Shown here: positions 1 to 10,352 of the stretch, one piece after another
Position numbering within the stretch: position 1 is the stretch's first letter
Layout: the number at the start of each line of letters is the position of its first letter
Assembly: GCA_017354895.1 (NCBI GenBank)
Contig: CP071493.1
Location: 6,882,001-6,946,000, forward strand
Origin: Podospora comata
Taxonomy: Eukaryota; Ascomycota; Sordariomycetes; Sordariales; Podosporaceae
Direction: 5' to 3'
Length of the DNA stretch: 64,000 bases
Notes under the pieces: generated by a model
What the model saw: the letters and a program-made list of their open reading frames with translations, nothing else
The model's database searches: none
What the model was told of the DNA's origin: nothing
Translations under genes and position numbers: made by a program

Positions 1-485
1 TCTTCCATTTCAAGATACCAAATTGCGCCCATCTCTTTTTTTGAGAGCCATCTCCAGCCAACCATCAAGTATTTTACTCCAGCAACTGTTGCCAGCACAG
101 TATTCATTGACTATATCTAGCGCCCATTGCGAAAAACCCCCAAACCCACCATCGAGACCAACCAACCTTACTTGCGACCGATCATCATCCTTCCTAGTCC
201 TCGCCGGTCTCAACTTACGCCACTGTCGTCGGTGTCGCGACGCCACGCCCCGTAACGTTGTGCGCAAATCCACAAGTCCCCTGCGCCAGCTCCGGAGTCT
301 CCGTTGCTTCCGGCCGAGGCCAGCGGAACTTGGAATCCATAATCCAAAAGTTGTCGCGGGGTGACGTGAGATCCAGCGCGAGCTTCGGGGTCCGGTCCGT
401 TTAGCACTGTGCAACAGGGGTAGCGGTCATTGATTTGTTGCTGCGTTTTTCCTTGGTGCTGTTTTTGCCTTGGTTTTGTTTGACA
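1..485. other. Upstream region of the first gene
   Basis: Open frames exist on both strands (10-414 minus, 23-364 plus) but their composition (rich in Arg, Ser, Pro) is that of chance frames in GC-rich DNA, and I recognise no protein. The stretch from about 420 to 485 is rich in T (runs of TTGTT and TTTT) and leads into the ATG at 486, so it probably holds the promoter and 5' leader of the plus-strand gene. Confidence 0.4.
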
Positions 486-2558
486 ATGGCGCCTATGGTA
501 AGGCATTTCTCTTTTCATTTATATTTGAAGACTCAAACCAACCTCCAAAACTGCCGAGATCAATCGAGCGATTGAGGACGTCCAGGCAAAAGATCTAGAA
601 AGTTAATATCGACTTGTGGCTGCACCGAAACAGCAGTATAGGACGGCGGCGCAGACCAGAAGGGGAAACCGGGCTGGCGTGGTTGAACATGATGATTTTG
701 AAGGTATGGCTCCCTTCCCCTCCAGTGGTATCACAGGTGGCTGATGGGTGTATTGTTTTTCAGGTCTCCCGGTTCGACAATGGACACGCGGCGAAGTCAA
801 CGTGGCCATGGGCCCTCCCCCTGACGACGATCAAAAGGACGATATTTGGGCGATAGAGTTGCCTTTCGGCATGCCCAAGGATACAGCACTCTTGCCGCCA
901 CATTCCCAGGAGCTTCTCAGGGCGATGAGGTCCGGTAGGGTGTATAAGCGGCCCCCGCCCGAGGACGAGGACGAGGACATCGATTTCGGGACCAAGGGCG
1001 ACAAGAAGGAGTCTGAGGTGGGGAACGAGGGCTTCACTGTCAGAGCGTGGAAGCAGATGCCGAGGAATGCAGAGGTCCCCTCAGTCTCCCACTTGGCAAA
1101 AAGACACAAGGGCACCATCACACTGGCGAGTACTGCAAGTGTCGCTCATATACCGGGACCGACAATCACCAGGGCGACTGTGAGGAGGATCGATGCGGCA
1201 GGCAATCCGTATGAGCAGACGATCACATTGGGTGAAGGACAGCAAGTCGACGGTGAAATCATTCGCACGACGGTAGTGCCTGCACCGGTTGCTGCGGCTG
1301 GCGAGGCGCTTGGGCAGCAGGCGACACCCGTCAAACGGAGACCACCGCCGCCTAAGAGGAAGGCCAAGGGGCCGGGCAGAGGAAGGAAGAAGGGAAGCGG
1401 GAAGATTGGTCAGTTGCCTTTGCCTGCCACCAGGTCACAGCAACAAGCAGCTGCTGGGGGCGAGGCTTCGGCTGAAGCCACGGTTGAGGGCGTACTCGGC
1501 GAGGGTCCACCAGGGGTAAGTTCTTGCCATCCGCGGCCAGTCGGGTATCAGGTCGAGTGGCTAACAACGGGCAACAGGTTGTCATCACGTCCGAGGAGAA
1601 CGGCGATGCAGCAGGCCAGGACACCGAGATGGCCGACAACTCGGTCATTCCTTCCGATGAGGAGGACGGTGACGAAGGGGACGAAGGCGACGAAGACGGT
1701 GAGGAGGAAGGTGGCGACGAAGAAGCCGGCGATGAAGAGTCAACAGCGACCCCTGAAGTGGGCAACGCTCCAAGTGATGTCGAGCAGGTTACAGAGCAAG
1801 CTCAAGGTCAGGATCAAGATCAAGAGATGCTCGGCTCAGACGCTTCGGAGGTTATCCGACCAAGCTCGATTGAGGAACCTGAGGACGAGCAGCTGCCTCG
1901 TCGCGCCACCCCCGAAGAGGAGGTCACAGTTTCCAAGCCACGGTTCCAACTGGGTCCACAATTTAACTCTCCCCGCGCGGAAGGCAGTCCCCTCAAGAAC
2001 GTCATGGTCGTGTCGCCCACCGAGCCAGCGACCGCGCCTGCTGCTGCCAGCTACCTCGACATCCAATCTACTACCGTCTCCATGGACATTGACCTTGAAA
2101 ACACTCAACCAAACATTCCTCTTCCATCCTCATTGGAAATATCAGCTACGGTGCAAACAGAAACAGCCGTTACCTCTGAAACATCATCCGCTCCTAAGCC
2201 CAGCGCATCTACGCCCCCAATGGCAGATCAACAAGCTTCTGTGCCCGCAGAATCCATCTCTGAAGCTCTCACGATGCCACAAGAGCAGCCCCCGTTCTCG
2301 GCGCAGACAACCGAGCCTGTCACCGCATCCGAAGCTTCTGTTTCGCTTGAGGTCCCAACGCAAATCCCAGAGGTCTCTCTCCAGACATCAGCCTCTCCTA
2401 CTCTTCCTACTGCTTCCGAACCCCCTCAGGCACCCGAAGCAGGCAGCCCCGATCTTTTAGGCAGTCTTGAGGCCGAGCTCGACAGGGAAATGTCACTCAA
2501 CAATAGATCCCCGCCGCCTGGTGAGCAGGAAAAACCATCCGCAACAGAAGCCCAGTAG
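486..2558 (+). CDS. Unrecognised acidic, AT-hook-like (probably nuclear) protein
   Basis: I do not recognise a named family. The best model has four exons: 486-497, 634-703, 764-1515, 1578-2558 (604 aa). The introns have GTAAGG, GTATGG and GTAAGT donors and CAG acceptors, and the phases agree. The first third is ordinary and looks conserved ([18 protein letters not shown] near its start). It is followed by a basic patch with PPPPKRK and GPGRGRKKG, which resembles an AT-hook. After the last intron comes a very acidic run of Asp, Glu and Gly, then a long Ser/Thr/Pro/Glu-rich tail likely to be disordered. The pattern suggests a nuclear, DNA- or chromatin-associated protein, which is inference. 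Two oddities: an earlier acceptor (exon from 559) would add conserved-looking residues but meets an in-frame TAA at 604, and the frame stays open after the TAG at 2556 (see findings). Confidence 0.6.
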
Positions 2559-3275
2559 GATGGCCTCGATAATGACGTCAAGAATACTGTCGACAAGCTG
2601 CTTGAGCTTGTCTGCAGTCGCGGTTTTCAGCCTGGGCTATGGTCGGCGACAATTGAGTTGTATGGGTACGGCACCCGTGATTACCGGGGAGATTGCGATC
2701 CCTTTGGGGACGATGATCCAATTGAGGAGGAGGATCCCGTTGAGGAGGGGGATCTTATTGGGGATGAGGCTAGTCGTGACTGGCCTGATCACGATACCAC
2801 CGATCACGATACGGATGGTTCAGACGGAGGTGCTCCAAACGGTGGTGGTCCAAATGGAGGTGATTCCGATGGAGGTGATTCCGATGGAGGTGATTCCGAT
2901 GGAGGCGATCCAGACGGAGGTGATCCAGACGGAGGTGATCCAGACGGAGGTGATCTAGGCCGAGGTGATCCAAACGGCGGTGGCCCAAACGGAGGTGGCC
3001 CAAATGGAGGTGGCCCAAATGGAGGTGGCCCCGACGGAGATGATCCAGATGGAGATGACCCTGACCATTATGACGGCGACCGCTTTGATGATATATTGCC
3101 GCTTTCACTCTCGCCTTGCTCCGCACGCTTCTGGGTACGCCTCCGTCGCCCACACCGACGCTCATGGCGCCGCAGACGTCAGCTCCATTTTCCTCGATAC
3201 AGCCCCAACCGACGATGGGGACAAAGCGTCTGGGATTGGGTTGATGGCACGGCTCGCACGGCTCGCGTGGCTTGA
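2559..3275 (+). other. Stop-free in-frame extension after the TAG, ending in pentapeptide repeats
   Basis: The codon frame of the preceding gene continues open for 238 codons after its TAG. The first 33 codons (2559-2657) read like ordinary protein (NTVDKLLELV, then RGFQPGLWSATIELYGYG). Next comes an acidic segment (FGDDDPIEEEDPVEEGD), then about 16 copies of a five-residue Gly/Asp/Pro unit, then an Arg-rich end at 3275. It could be a lost C-terminal part of the gene, a rare read-through extension, or chance. Nothing in the sequence offers an intron that removes the TAG and keeps this frame. Confidence 0.35.
2826..3065 (+). repeat. 15-bp minisatellite, about 16 copies
   Basis: A degenerate 15-bp unit (type GGAGGTGATCCAGAC) repeats in tandem without changing length. 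On the plus strand it encodes pentapeptides such as GGDSD, GGDPD and GGGPN. Because the unit is a multiple of three, several frames on both strands are open here; the long minus-strand frame with HLHLDHL-like repeats is a shadow. Confidence 0.85.
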
Positions 3276-3750
3276 TTGGCTCTGCCTTTTGGGCTTGTCG
3301 AAAGTACCTCGATGCCTTTCGCGAAATTGCGGGCACGGACGGGATCAAGACGCAAACACGGTTCTTGTTTCTCAGGGAAGTTTGGGGGTTTTCTTTGGGG
3401 AATCTCGGGCGTTCCACAATCTTTTCATTCGACTGGATTAGAAATACAATTGCAGCAGATAGATAGATGGAGAGATCAGAAGGCGGAAGTAAGGGAAGCG
3501 TCTTTCATTTTTCTTGTTTCACTCGGTTGAAGTTGAAAGAGGGACGAGCAGGCAGCGTATACAGGGTTATATATTCAAGAGAACCCTTTCTTCTCTTTGG
3601 CACGTTTGCAATGATGTCTTTAGTGGCGTGGAGGTTGACGAGTTAGACGACTGAAGAGTAAGCCCGTTGAACTCTTCAAAGCGAATGATGGTAGGTCACC
3701 ACGTCGAATTCAGCGAAAACGCGGAAAATAAAAGACTCAACGAGAAAACA
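3276..3750. other. Convergent 3' intergenic region
   Basis: Lies between the plus-strand acidic-protein locus and the 3' end of the minus-strand fasciclin gene. It contains T-rich and A-rich patches (3450-3480, 3715-3745) that may serve as 3' ends for both. I see no gene in it. Confidence 0.4.
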
Positions 3751-5070
3751 TTACATCCCCGCCACCAAAACCGCCGCCCCAGCCGCCAACATCACCCCCG
3801 TCGGCACTGCCGCAAAGGCCCCCTTTCCCGCTCCATTCAGGGGAACCGTCACTGGCACAAATGTCGTCGTGGGGACGATTCCCGACGTGAACGGTATATC
3901 TGCCACCGGAGTGACCCCAGCAAAAGCAGGAGCTTGGGTTGCTGCTGCTGGGTCAGGGGTGGCCGATGTGTTGGATGGGTTTAGGACACTGCCCATCCTC
4001 AATGTCAGCAAGTTGCGATACCCAAGAGAGGTGGTGGGTAGGTAAGTTGGAGGAGGGGGGGTGTGGGCGTACTTATCTATAACATGCACCACCCCGTTTC
4101 CGACAAGCACATCCCCCAGTATCACCCTCGCCGAGTTGACAAACAGCTGGTTGCCGTCCCGTCTGATGGTCAGGTTGGAGCCTTGGAGCGTCGCCAAGAC
4201 GATCTGGTCTTGGGCTAGGAGTCGCGGGGAGAAGAGGATGCGGGAGGGGACGAGGTGGTAGCCTAGTATGTTGGCTAGGTCCGTGTCTGAGAGGCCGCTG
4301 GCTGCTGAACCGATTGCCTGGAAGGCAGGGTTGGATGGGGCGAAGAGGGTCATGTCTTGGAGGGAGGAGGTGCCGGAGGAGAGGCGGGCGGTGGTGAGGG
4401 CGCCGACCAGAGAGGTGAGGTTTATGTTGGAGAGGGTTTGAGAGAGGGGCGCTGGGACGGTGAGGACGGAGGAGATGATGTGGAGGGTATTGTTGCTGTT
4501 GGCGAAGGTTAGGTCCTGGTAGGGGTTAGTATGAGAGGTATATAATGGGCCAAGGGGGGAAACATGCGGGGGTGATGACAGAGGAGGCTTGCTTGTAGCC
4601 TGAGAAGAGGCTTGCTGTTTCGTTGAGGAGGGTCAATTGGAGTTTTTGGCCTCCGGTGACGTTGGCGAAGGGGGTGGAGAGGAGAGTGGAGGGGAAGATG
4701 GGGCTGGTGGTGAAGTCTGTTGAGAGGAATTTTCCAGAGAGGACGTGGTACTGAAGAACGCCGGAGAGGGCGCGGGTGTTGGTCATGAGTTCTGCTGAGC
4801 GGGGGTTCCGAGACAAGAGGTTGGTGAAGGCTTCGTTGGAGGGGGCGAGGAGGGTGATGTTTTGGGCGGTGGAGAGGGTCTGGAATAGGTCCGGGACGAG
4901 TTGGAGGAGACCTTAGGGGTCAGTAATTCTGAAGCTTGCAGGGTCAGAAAGAGGTCAGTCATACTTGTTAGTGTGCTTAGTGTGGCATTATTCTGTGCGA
5001 GAATCTCAGTTAGAGACTGGGCAGAGGCATATGCTGCCAGTGCTGGGGGAAGTAGATATGTGAGATACAT
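3751..5070 (-). CDS. GPI-anchored fasciclin (FAS1) domain protein
   Basis: Four exons: 5070-4965, 4911-4568, 4515-4073, 3988-3751 (376 aa). The N-terminus is a signal peptide (MYLTYLLPPALAAYASAQ); an ATG at 5088 would add six residues. Two FAS1 domains follow: the first with TLLAPSNEAFTNLL and YHVLSG, the second with TLFAPSNPAFQAI, GYHLVPS and GVVHVIDNVL, the classic FAS1 H1 and H2 boxes. A Ser/Thr/Pro/Ala linker and a C-terminal hydrophobic tail (GVMLAAGAAVLVAGM) indicate a GPI anchor. FAS1 proteins act in adhesion at the plasma membrane or cell wall. The second intron (4516-4567) has a GC donor: only cutting after the Pro codon joins SVITP to DLTFAN in frame. The other introns are GT-AG (53 and 84 nt). 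Confidence 0.9.
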
Positions 5071-6134
5071 TTTGACTAATAACAACACAAGGTTACAAAA
5101 GAGAGCTCAAGAACCAGAGAGATTGAACGAGATGAGTAGGAACATATCAGCTCAATCTGGTGTTCGTCTTAGCAAGCACTCGGAACGTGAAGACTGTTGA
5201 TGCCGTGCCATGATGGTCAACGAGTAGGAAAGCGGTGGAAATAATGTTTCTGGTATCAGAATCTCCACTGACATCAGGCTGAAAGTCATGATGCTCAAGC
5301 ATGTATCGAACGGCCGGATGGTGTAGATCATGCCCCTTCATTTTCCAAGGGCCAAGTGCGTCTGGCTTCTCAACATTTGGTTGAGTTTCCTGTCACATAT
5401 ATAAATAAGTTGGAGAGCCTCAACGGGATCTTTGCAAGAGCTCAATCTCGGCGTTGAATAAAAGGCTGAAGGCAGGTTGAGTTGTGAGAGGACGTTGGTG
5501 ATAATCGGGGGAGCCAATCAGAGGCAGGGAAACCTGACCATCTTTGTGATCAGGGCTCAGCGCGGTCTGTGCGCGTCAGGAACCCCAGCAAGAGAGAGAT
5601 AAGAAGCAGCGAGTGAAGCTCTACAGGGTCGAGCATCAAAATATCGTGGAACAATTCTTCTTCTGCTTCACAGGCCAGTCTCTGAAACATTGACTAACAA
5701 CCATGGATCCTCATTGGCTTTCACGATACTCCGCACGAACATGGCGTCCTGATGGGCCACTCCAGCACCCCTCATCCAATCACAGACCAGCCCAAACGTC
5801 CAAGTTGAGCATCGGCTTTGCACCTGACCAAGACAAGCAACTTTCACTCAAACCCGACGATGTTTTGGACATGTTCAATTCTGGTATTCTACTCTCTCTC
5901 GCCAGCGCTGAGCTAGCATGCCACAAGATGCTAGCAATATGCAGTCTAAAGCAACAATGTCAATCCCCCGATGATGTCCTGACGGGCATGTTGCGCCCAT
6001 AACGCCGTTTTCCCAAGTCGCCGATAACTCCTATTCATATGTTGTTGTATGCAACGCCCAATCCTTTTCCTCGTCGTACTCCTGATCGTCATTAACTCCT
6101 TCGTGCTTCTACCCAGCCACCCAACACAGACCAC
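5071..6134. other. Intergenic region, promoter of the fasciclin gene
   Basis: Between the start of the minus-strand fasciclin gene and the 3' end of the minus-strand PAPS reductase gene. The part next to 5071 should hold the fasciclin promoter. A short plus-strand open frame at 5703-6002 is listed separately. Nothing else recognisable is present. Confidence 0.4.
5703..6002 (+). CDS. Possible small hypothetical protein
   Basis: A 99-codon frame with a good start context (AACAACCATGG). The product has no recognised domain, signal peptide or membrane segment; it is mildly acidic in its second half (KPDDVLDMFNSG). It sits in an otherwise empty stretch between two minus-strand genes. It may be a real small gene or a chance frame. 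Confidence 0.25.
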   Translation: MDPHWLSRYSARTWRPDGPLQHPSSNHRPAQTSKLSIGFAPDQDKQLSLKPDDVLDMFNSGILLSLASAELACHKMLAICSLKQQCQSPDDVLTGMLRP

Positions 6135-7043
6135 TCAGGCAGCGACCTCCTGACTTGGCTGCTGTGTCGTCGCCGTTGCGGTCTGGTTGAGCCACTGAGC
6201 ATACCGGCTCTTCTTGTTGTGGATGCCGCACTCAGTCTTCTCCTGACCCTTCCACCGACCGGCACGCTCATCCTCGCCTTCGGCAACCGGGGCTGTCGAA
6301 TGCCAGTCACCAACGGACTTGTACCCCCGATCGAGGAGGGCATTGTATGGCACATTGTTCTCCTTGATGTAGTCGTTGACTTGCTTGAAGGTCCAGGTGA
6401 CGAGGGGGTTGATCTTGATGATGCCTCTCTCCTCGTCAAGCTCGATGACGGGAATGGCACCACGCTGGCCACCCTGAGACCGGCGACGTCCAGTCAGGAC
6501 GGCGCCAACCTTCAGTTCATCGTATGCTCTTTGTTGAGGCTCGACCTTGGCGACCCAGTCGTACAGCTCCGAGGACATCTCATACAGCTTCTCTCCGTAT
6601 GTGCTCTCAAACTCCTCTACTGTCTCAACGTCAAGTGGCTTAAAGACATGCATCTTGAGCCCATAGCGCTCCTTGACAGTGTCAACGAGCTCATATGTCT
6701 CCTTGAAGTGGTAAAGGGTGTCCAGGAAGATGAGGTCAATGGGCAGCGAATGAGGGTTCTCCTTCTGGATCTTGGCCAGCATATCGATGGTGACGAGACC
6801 GGTGAGGCCGAAGGCTGTTGTCTGGTACAGGCTGGGGAAGAAGGCCTTGGAGAACCTGAGGATGTCCATGGGGTGCATGTGCTCCAGTTGCTGGTTGAGG
6901 TGCTTCAGGTGTGCTGGGGTGAGCGAGATGGCAGGGAGGTTGGCGGTGGAATTGCCAGTCGAGGCAAAGCCCGAGTCGACGGAAGCGTCGTCGCCATTAG
7001 ACGACGAGCGAGAGGAAGGGGCCCTGGACTCTTCGGTGGACAT
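6135..7043 (-). CDS. MET16: Phosphoadenosine phosphosulfate (PAPS) reductase
   Basis: Intronless, 302 aa. It reduces PAPS to sulfite and PAP with thioredoxin as electron donor, in the cytosolic sulfate assimilation pathway. The sequence shows the family pattern: LDTLYHFKETYELVD around residues 106-120, the basic TGRRRSQGGQRG segment that binds the nucleotide sulfate, the INPLVTWT and NNVPYNALLDRGY segments, and the catalytic-cysteine motif ECGIH at 271-275. The extra cysteine pairs of the iron-sulfur APS-reductase subtype are absent, which agrees with use of PAPS. The frame is open 37 codons further upstream, but the ATG at 7043 (MSTEES) gives the normal N-terminus; the upstream codons may be leader. 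It faces away from the phosphoserine phosphatase gene. Confidence 0.95.
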   Translation of the reverse strand: MSTEESRAPSSRSSSNGDDASVDSGFASTGNSTANLPAISLTPAHLKHLNQQLEHMHPMDILRFSKAFFPSLYQTTAFGLTGLVTIDMLAKIQKENPHSLPIDLIFLDTLYHFKETYELVDTVKERYGLKMHVFKPLDVETVEEFESTYGEKLYEMSSELYDWVAKVEPQQRAYDELKVGAVLTGRRRSQGGQRGAIPVIELDEERGIIKINPLVTWTFKQVNDYIKENNVPYNALLDRGYKSVGDWHSTAPVAEGEDERAGRWKGQEKTECGIHNKKSRYAQWLNQTATATTQQPSQEVAA

Positions 7044-8876
7044 GATGGCGGATTGGGTGGTTATAACACGTTTTGAGTGTTTGTGGATATGTTGTTGAGT
7101 GGATGCCAACGTTCTGTGCAAGAGCGAGGAAGAGAGGAAGTAAAGACGGGACACCAGATGTCGTGATTAAGGCGGGGAATGAGGCCAACAGAGGGGTTGC
7201 TCAGAGGGAATGGGGGGTTTGGTAGTATCGATGAGGGATATTGAATATGGAACAAAGTCGAGCTTTGGGGGTGGGAGGGGAGTGCTCACTACTAATAGCT
7301 TTCCAGCTGGAGCGTTTCGAAGAAAGATCCCATCCGCCGTTTCGGAACGAAAGGTCGAAGGACCACCCTGTCGACCGACGACCGACCGACATCCGGGATG
7401 GGGGGAGCAAAAGGCACGTTTTCACTGTTCATGGACTAAGGCTCATTAGTAATTATGGATGCTTCCATGATCACTTTGGCCCTGGAGGACACAGACGGAA
7501 CCCAGGGGACGGCCTGGCATTGGCTCCTGCCTGTCTAAACTGGGCCATCGCAGCGGATTTGGGAGGGCTGCGGTCGCCCTTTGCAAAGAGCGCACTCTGA
7601 CGAAGCTTTCCCTAGAGTGGTGGTGTTTTCATGGAGGCTGATCACGACATCTGGAGGCATTTTCATTGGTCAATTTGGCCCATTTTCTGTGGGGGTCGAC
7701 TCGTCCCCAAGTCGTTCCGCCCGCCCCTTTGTGGCAAGGGGCCGGGGACAAACACCCATTGTCTTGTGTCGACATGTCACTGTGCGCTTCTCGAACTCCT
7801 CATGGGCGTCAATTCGAGGTGTTGTCGTCATGGCAGGGCGTGAGTTGCACGACATCTAGCACCAGAACACCGGTTGAAGGGGTGTGTCTTGATCTACTTA
7901 GTCAGCCGGCAGTCGTCGTCGATGTGAATCTTGAACCATGATGTCACTGTATTCAACGTCTCTATAAGAATCTCAACCCCAGAAACTGTCAAAAACATGG
8001 TCTCTCCACCCCCCAAAAAGAAAGAGTACGGTGATGAACCATCTGAAGGCTTATTTCTCAATCTCTTCAACATTTACTCAGCTCTCCCACGGCGATTTGT
8101 CAGAGTATCTGCTGCCGACACAAAGCTGGGCAACCTGTTTGTAGGTGGCCTCCAATCAACCGTTTCACGGCCGGACAAAATCATCGAAATGGTGGGTCGC
8201 GTGCTGACGGGGCAGGCAACAGCAGTTATTAACAGGACCTTCTTCAAAGTTAAATATACCGCACCGGAGACGTCTAAACGGTCAGCGGCTGTCGGGCTGA
8301 CCCCGCAGTAGACAGACAAACAGGCAGACGATGAAAACCGGCGCAACGTATGGCAGAGATATTGAGCCATATCCATTCTTTACCCCGGACTTTCGGAGGT
8401 CTACATGCACTACCTTCCCGTGGAGGGAATCCACCTGACAGACGGCTTGACGGAGAGCTTTTTCTCGGTGTGGTTGGCCGATCTCGGGTGCGGGCGTGCC
8501 GGATGGGGTTCAAATGCCCCTCACCTTGAAACTGATGGCGGGGTCTGCCGACTGGCCAAAATCGGAGTCACCGTGGTGAATGGTGGGGTTGACAACTTCC
8601 TTGTTTTTTGGTGCTGCCGTCCGTCCATTGAACAAAAATACTAGGCCGCCCTGTTCGCGCAAGCATTCCTGCCCATTTGTCTGTTGGGCGTTCTCTCTGT
8701 CGTGGAGGTTCACTTTGCTCGGTGTTCTGTGGTAGCGCGCGTGTCGAAGATTCGAGTCCAGGGTATCCAAGGTACTGCTTTTTTGTCGTCGAGTCGCTTC
8801 GGTCGAGTTTGGACGTCGTCACTAAAACATAACCTCCAGATCACAATTGGTAGCCTGCTGTGCGCGATCCGCAAAC
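7044..8876. promoter_or_regulatory. 1.8-kb divergent region between MET16 and SER2 homologues
   Basis: The starts of the PAPS reductase (minus) and phosphoserine phosphatase (plus) genes face each other across this region, so it should hold both promoters. Short frames (for example 7931-8311, plus, with MVSPPPKKKEYGDEP) have no recognised product and I do not call them. One near-match to the CYS-3 type sulfur regulator site (ATGATGTCAC at 7938, 9 of 10 to ATGRYRYCAT) is too far from MET16 and too weak to rely on. Confidence 0.45.
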
Positions 8877-10352
8877 ATGTCTCAGGATCCTCAGTCTCCC
8901 ACCCGTCAGGGTCGCCCCTCCATGACTGCTTCGATGCGGAGCAGTTCGTTTCTTCGAGAGCATCAGCAGTACCGTCCTCCAAGCAAGCCCGAGAACCACT
9001 ACGGAATCGACACGGTTGTGGAGGATCTCCAAGCCACCAGCGTGTCTCCCCCGCGCGAGATCTCTCCCTTCAAGGGAATCCCCTCAGCTGAGAACCCGCC
9101 CAGGGTCATCGATGGCCAGAGCCATGAGCTGTCGCATCCCAACTGCACGCCTTTGCCTGGCGCTTCCACCAACAGACTGATCGCTACTCTGTTTTACAAG
9201 TCCACTAACCCCAGAGTATCAAATGCTATCCCCTCACCGCAGCGCAATCCGTCTCCCAAGGGGAGCGGTCAGTCGCCCTCGGTCCGCGCCGCCGACTCGG
9301 ACCTCCCCCCTACCATGGCGCCCACCAGCAAGCTCGACGACTTTCCCCTCGAGCCTCCCGCCACCGAGCCTGAGCCCCTCGACCACCTCTACGGCGCCAA
9401 CGTCTCGCCGATGTGTATCGCCTCCTTCCTTCACCTCATGTCTACCTTTCCTCTCCCTGCCGGCTCGACCGACCTTCACTCTTCTCACCGCTGCCTGAAG
9501 ATCGACCAGTCTCACCAAGAACACCATCCCACCGTCGTCGAGCTCACCCTTTCCCCGGCGCCCGCTTCCGACTATCTTCCCCTGAAGGACCTCCGCAAGC
9601 ACGAGCTCATCTACCGCTTCGAGAGAGAATGGAACGTCGACGTAGCCCTCCGAGCCGATACCCTCTGGCGCCGGTACCCCCGCTTGGTGGTGTTCGACAT
9701 GGACAGCACCCTCATTACTCAGGAGGTCATCGATCTCCTGGCTGCCACCATCAAGGACCCCCCTGATCTTGCTGCCCGTGTGGCAGATATCACCCATCGC
9801 GCCATGATGGGAGAGCTCGAGTTCGACTCTGCCTTCCGCGAGCGCGTAAAGTTACTTGCTGGTCTCCCAGGGACGCTCTTCAATGAGCTTCGCCCTGTAC
9901 TTGACGTTACAAACGGTGTCAGACCGTTGATCAAGGCTCTCAAGAGGCTTGGCGTCAAGACCGCCGTCTTGTCAGGTGGTTTCTTGCCCTTGACCAGCTG
10001 GTTGGCTGGTGAGCTGGGACTTGACTATGCTCATGCCAACGAGGTTGTCATCGATGAGCAGACCGGGAAGCTGACCGGTGAGGTCAAGGGGAGGATCGTC
10101 GGAAAGGAGAGAAAGAGGGAGTTGTTGATCGAGATTGCAGAGAAAGAGGGCATCGCACTTGAACAGGTTGTTGCGGTCGGTGATGGAGCGAATGACTTGT
10201 TGATGATGGAAGCCGCGGGCTTGGGAGTGGCGTGGAACGCGAAGCCTATGGTGCAGATGGAGGCAAGCTCGAGGTTGAACGGAGATAGTCTTTTGGATTT
10301 GCTGCATTTGTTTGGGTTTACCGAGGAGGAGGTAAGGCAGCTTTCAGCTTAG
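8877..10352 (+). CDS. SER2: Phosphoserine phosphatase (HAD family)
   Basis: Intronless, 491 aa. It removes phosphate from O-phospho-L-serine, the last step of serine synthesis. The C-terminal half is a complete SerB-type HAD domain: FDMDST with nucleophile D274 and acid/base D276, the SGGF Ser/Thr motif, the lysine of the GKLTGEVKG region, and VGDGAND at 434-440. The N-terminal 200 residues are long for the family. They contain low-complexity Ser/Pro segments and what looks like a split ACT-like regulatory region (RLIATLFYKS and LHLMSTFPL). The open frame starts upstream without an ATG; the ATG at 8877 (MSQDPQSPTRQG) is the first. It shares its upstream region with the PAPS reductase gene. 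Confidence 0.93.
   Translation: MSQDPQSPTRQGRPSMTASMRSSSFLREHQQYRPPSKPENHYGIDTVVEDLQATSVSPPREISPFKGIPSAENPPRVIDGQSHELSHPNCTPLPGASTNRLIATLFYKSTNPRVSNAIPSPQRNPSPKGSGQSPSVRAADSDLPPTMAPTSKLDDFPLEPPATEPEPLDHLYGANVSPMCIASFLHLMSTFPLPAGSTDLHSSHRCLKIDQSHQEHHPTVVELTLSPAPASDYLPLKDLRKHELIYRFEREWNVDVALRADTLWRRYPRLVVFDMDSTLITQEVIDLLAATIKDPPDLAARVADITHRAMMGELEFDSAFRERVKLLAGLPGTLFNELRPVLDVTNGVRPLIKALKRLGVKTAVLSGGFLPLTSWLAGELGLDYAHANEVVIDEQTGKLTGEVKGRIVGKERKRELLIEIAEKEGIALEQVVAVGDGANDLLMMEAAGLGVAWNAKPMVQMEASSRLNGDSLLDLLHLFGFTEEEVRQLSA

Noticed and set aside
7938-7947. ATGATGTCAC as a CYS-3 site
   Set aside because: One mismatch to the consensus and about 900 bp from either gene start; such matches are common by chance.
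8744-8775. GATTCGAGTCC as a tRNA T loop
   Set aside because: No D arm, anticodon arm or acceptor stem nearby.
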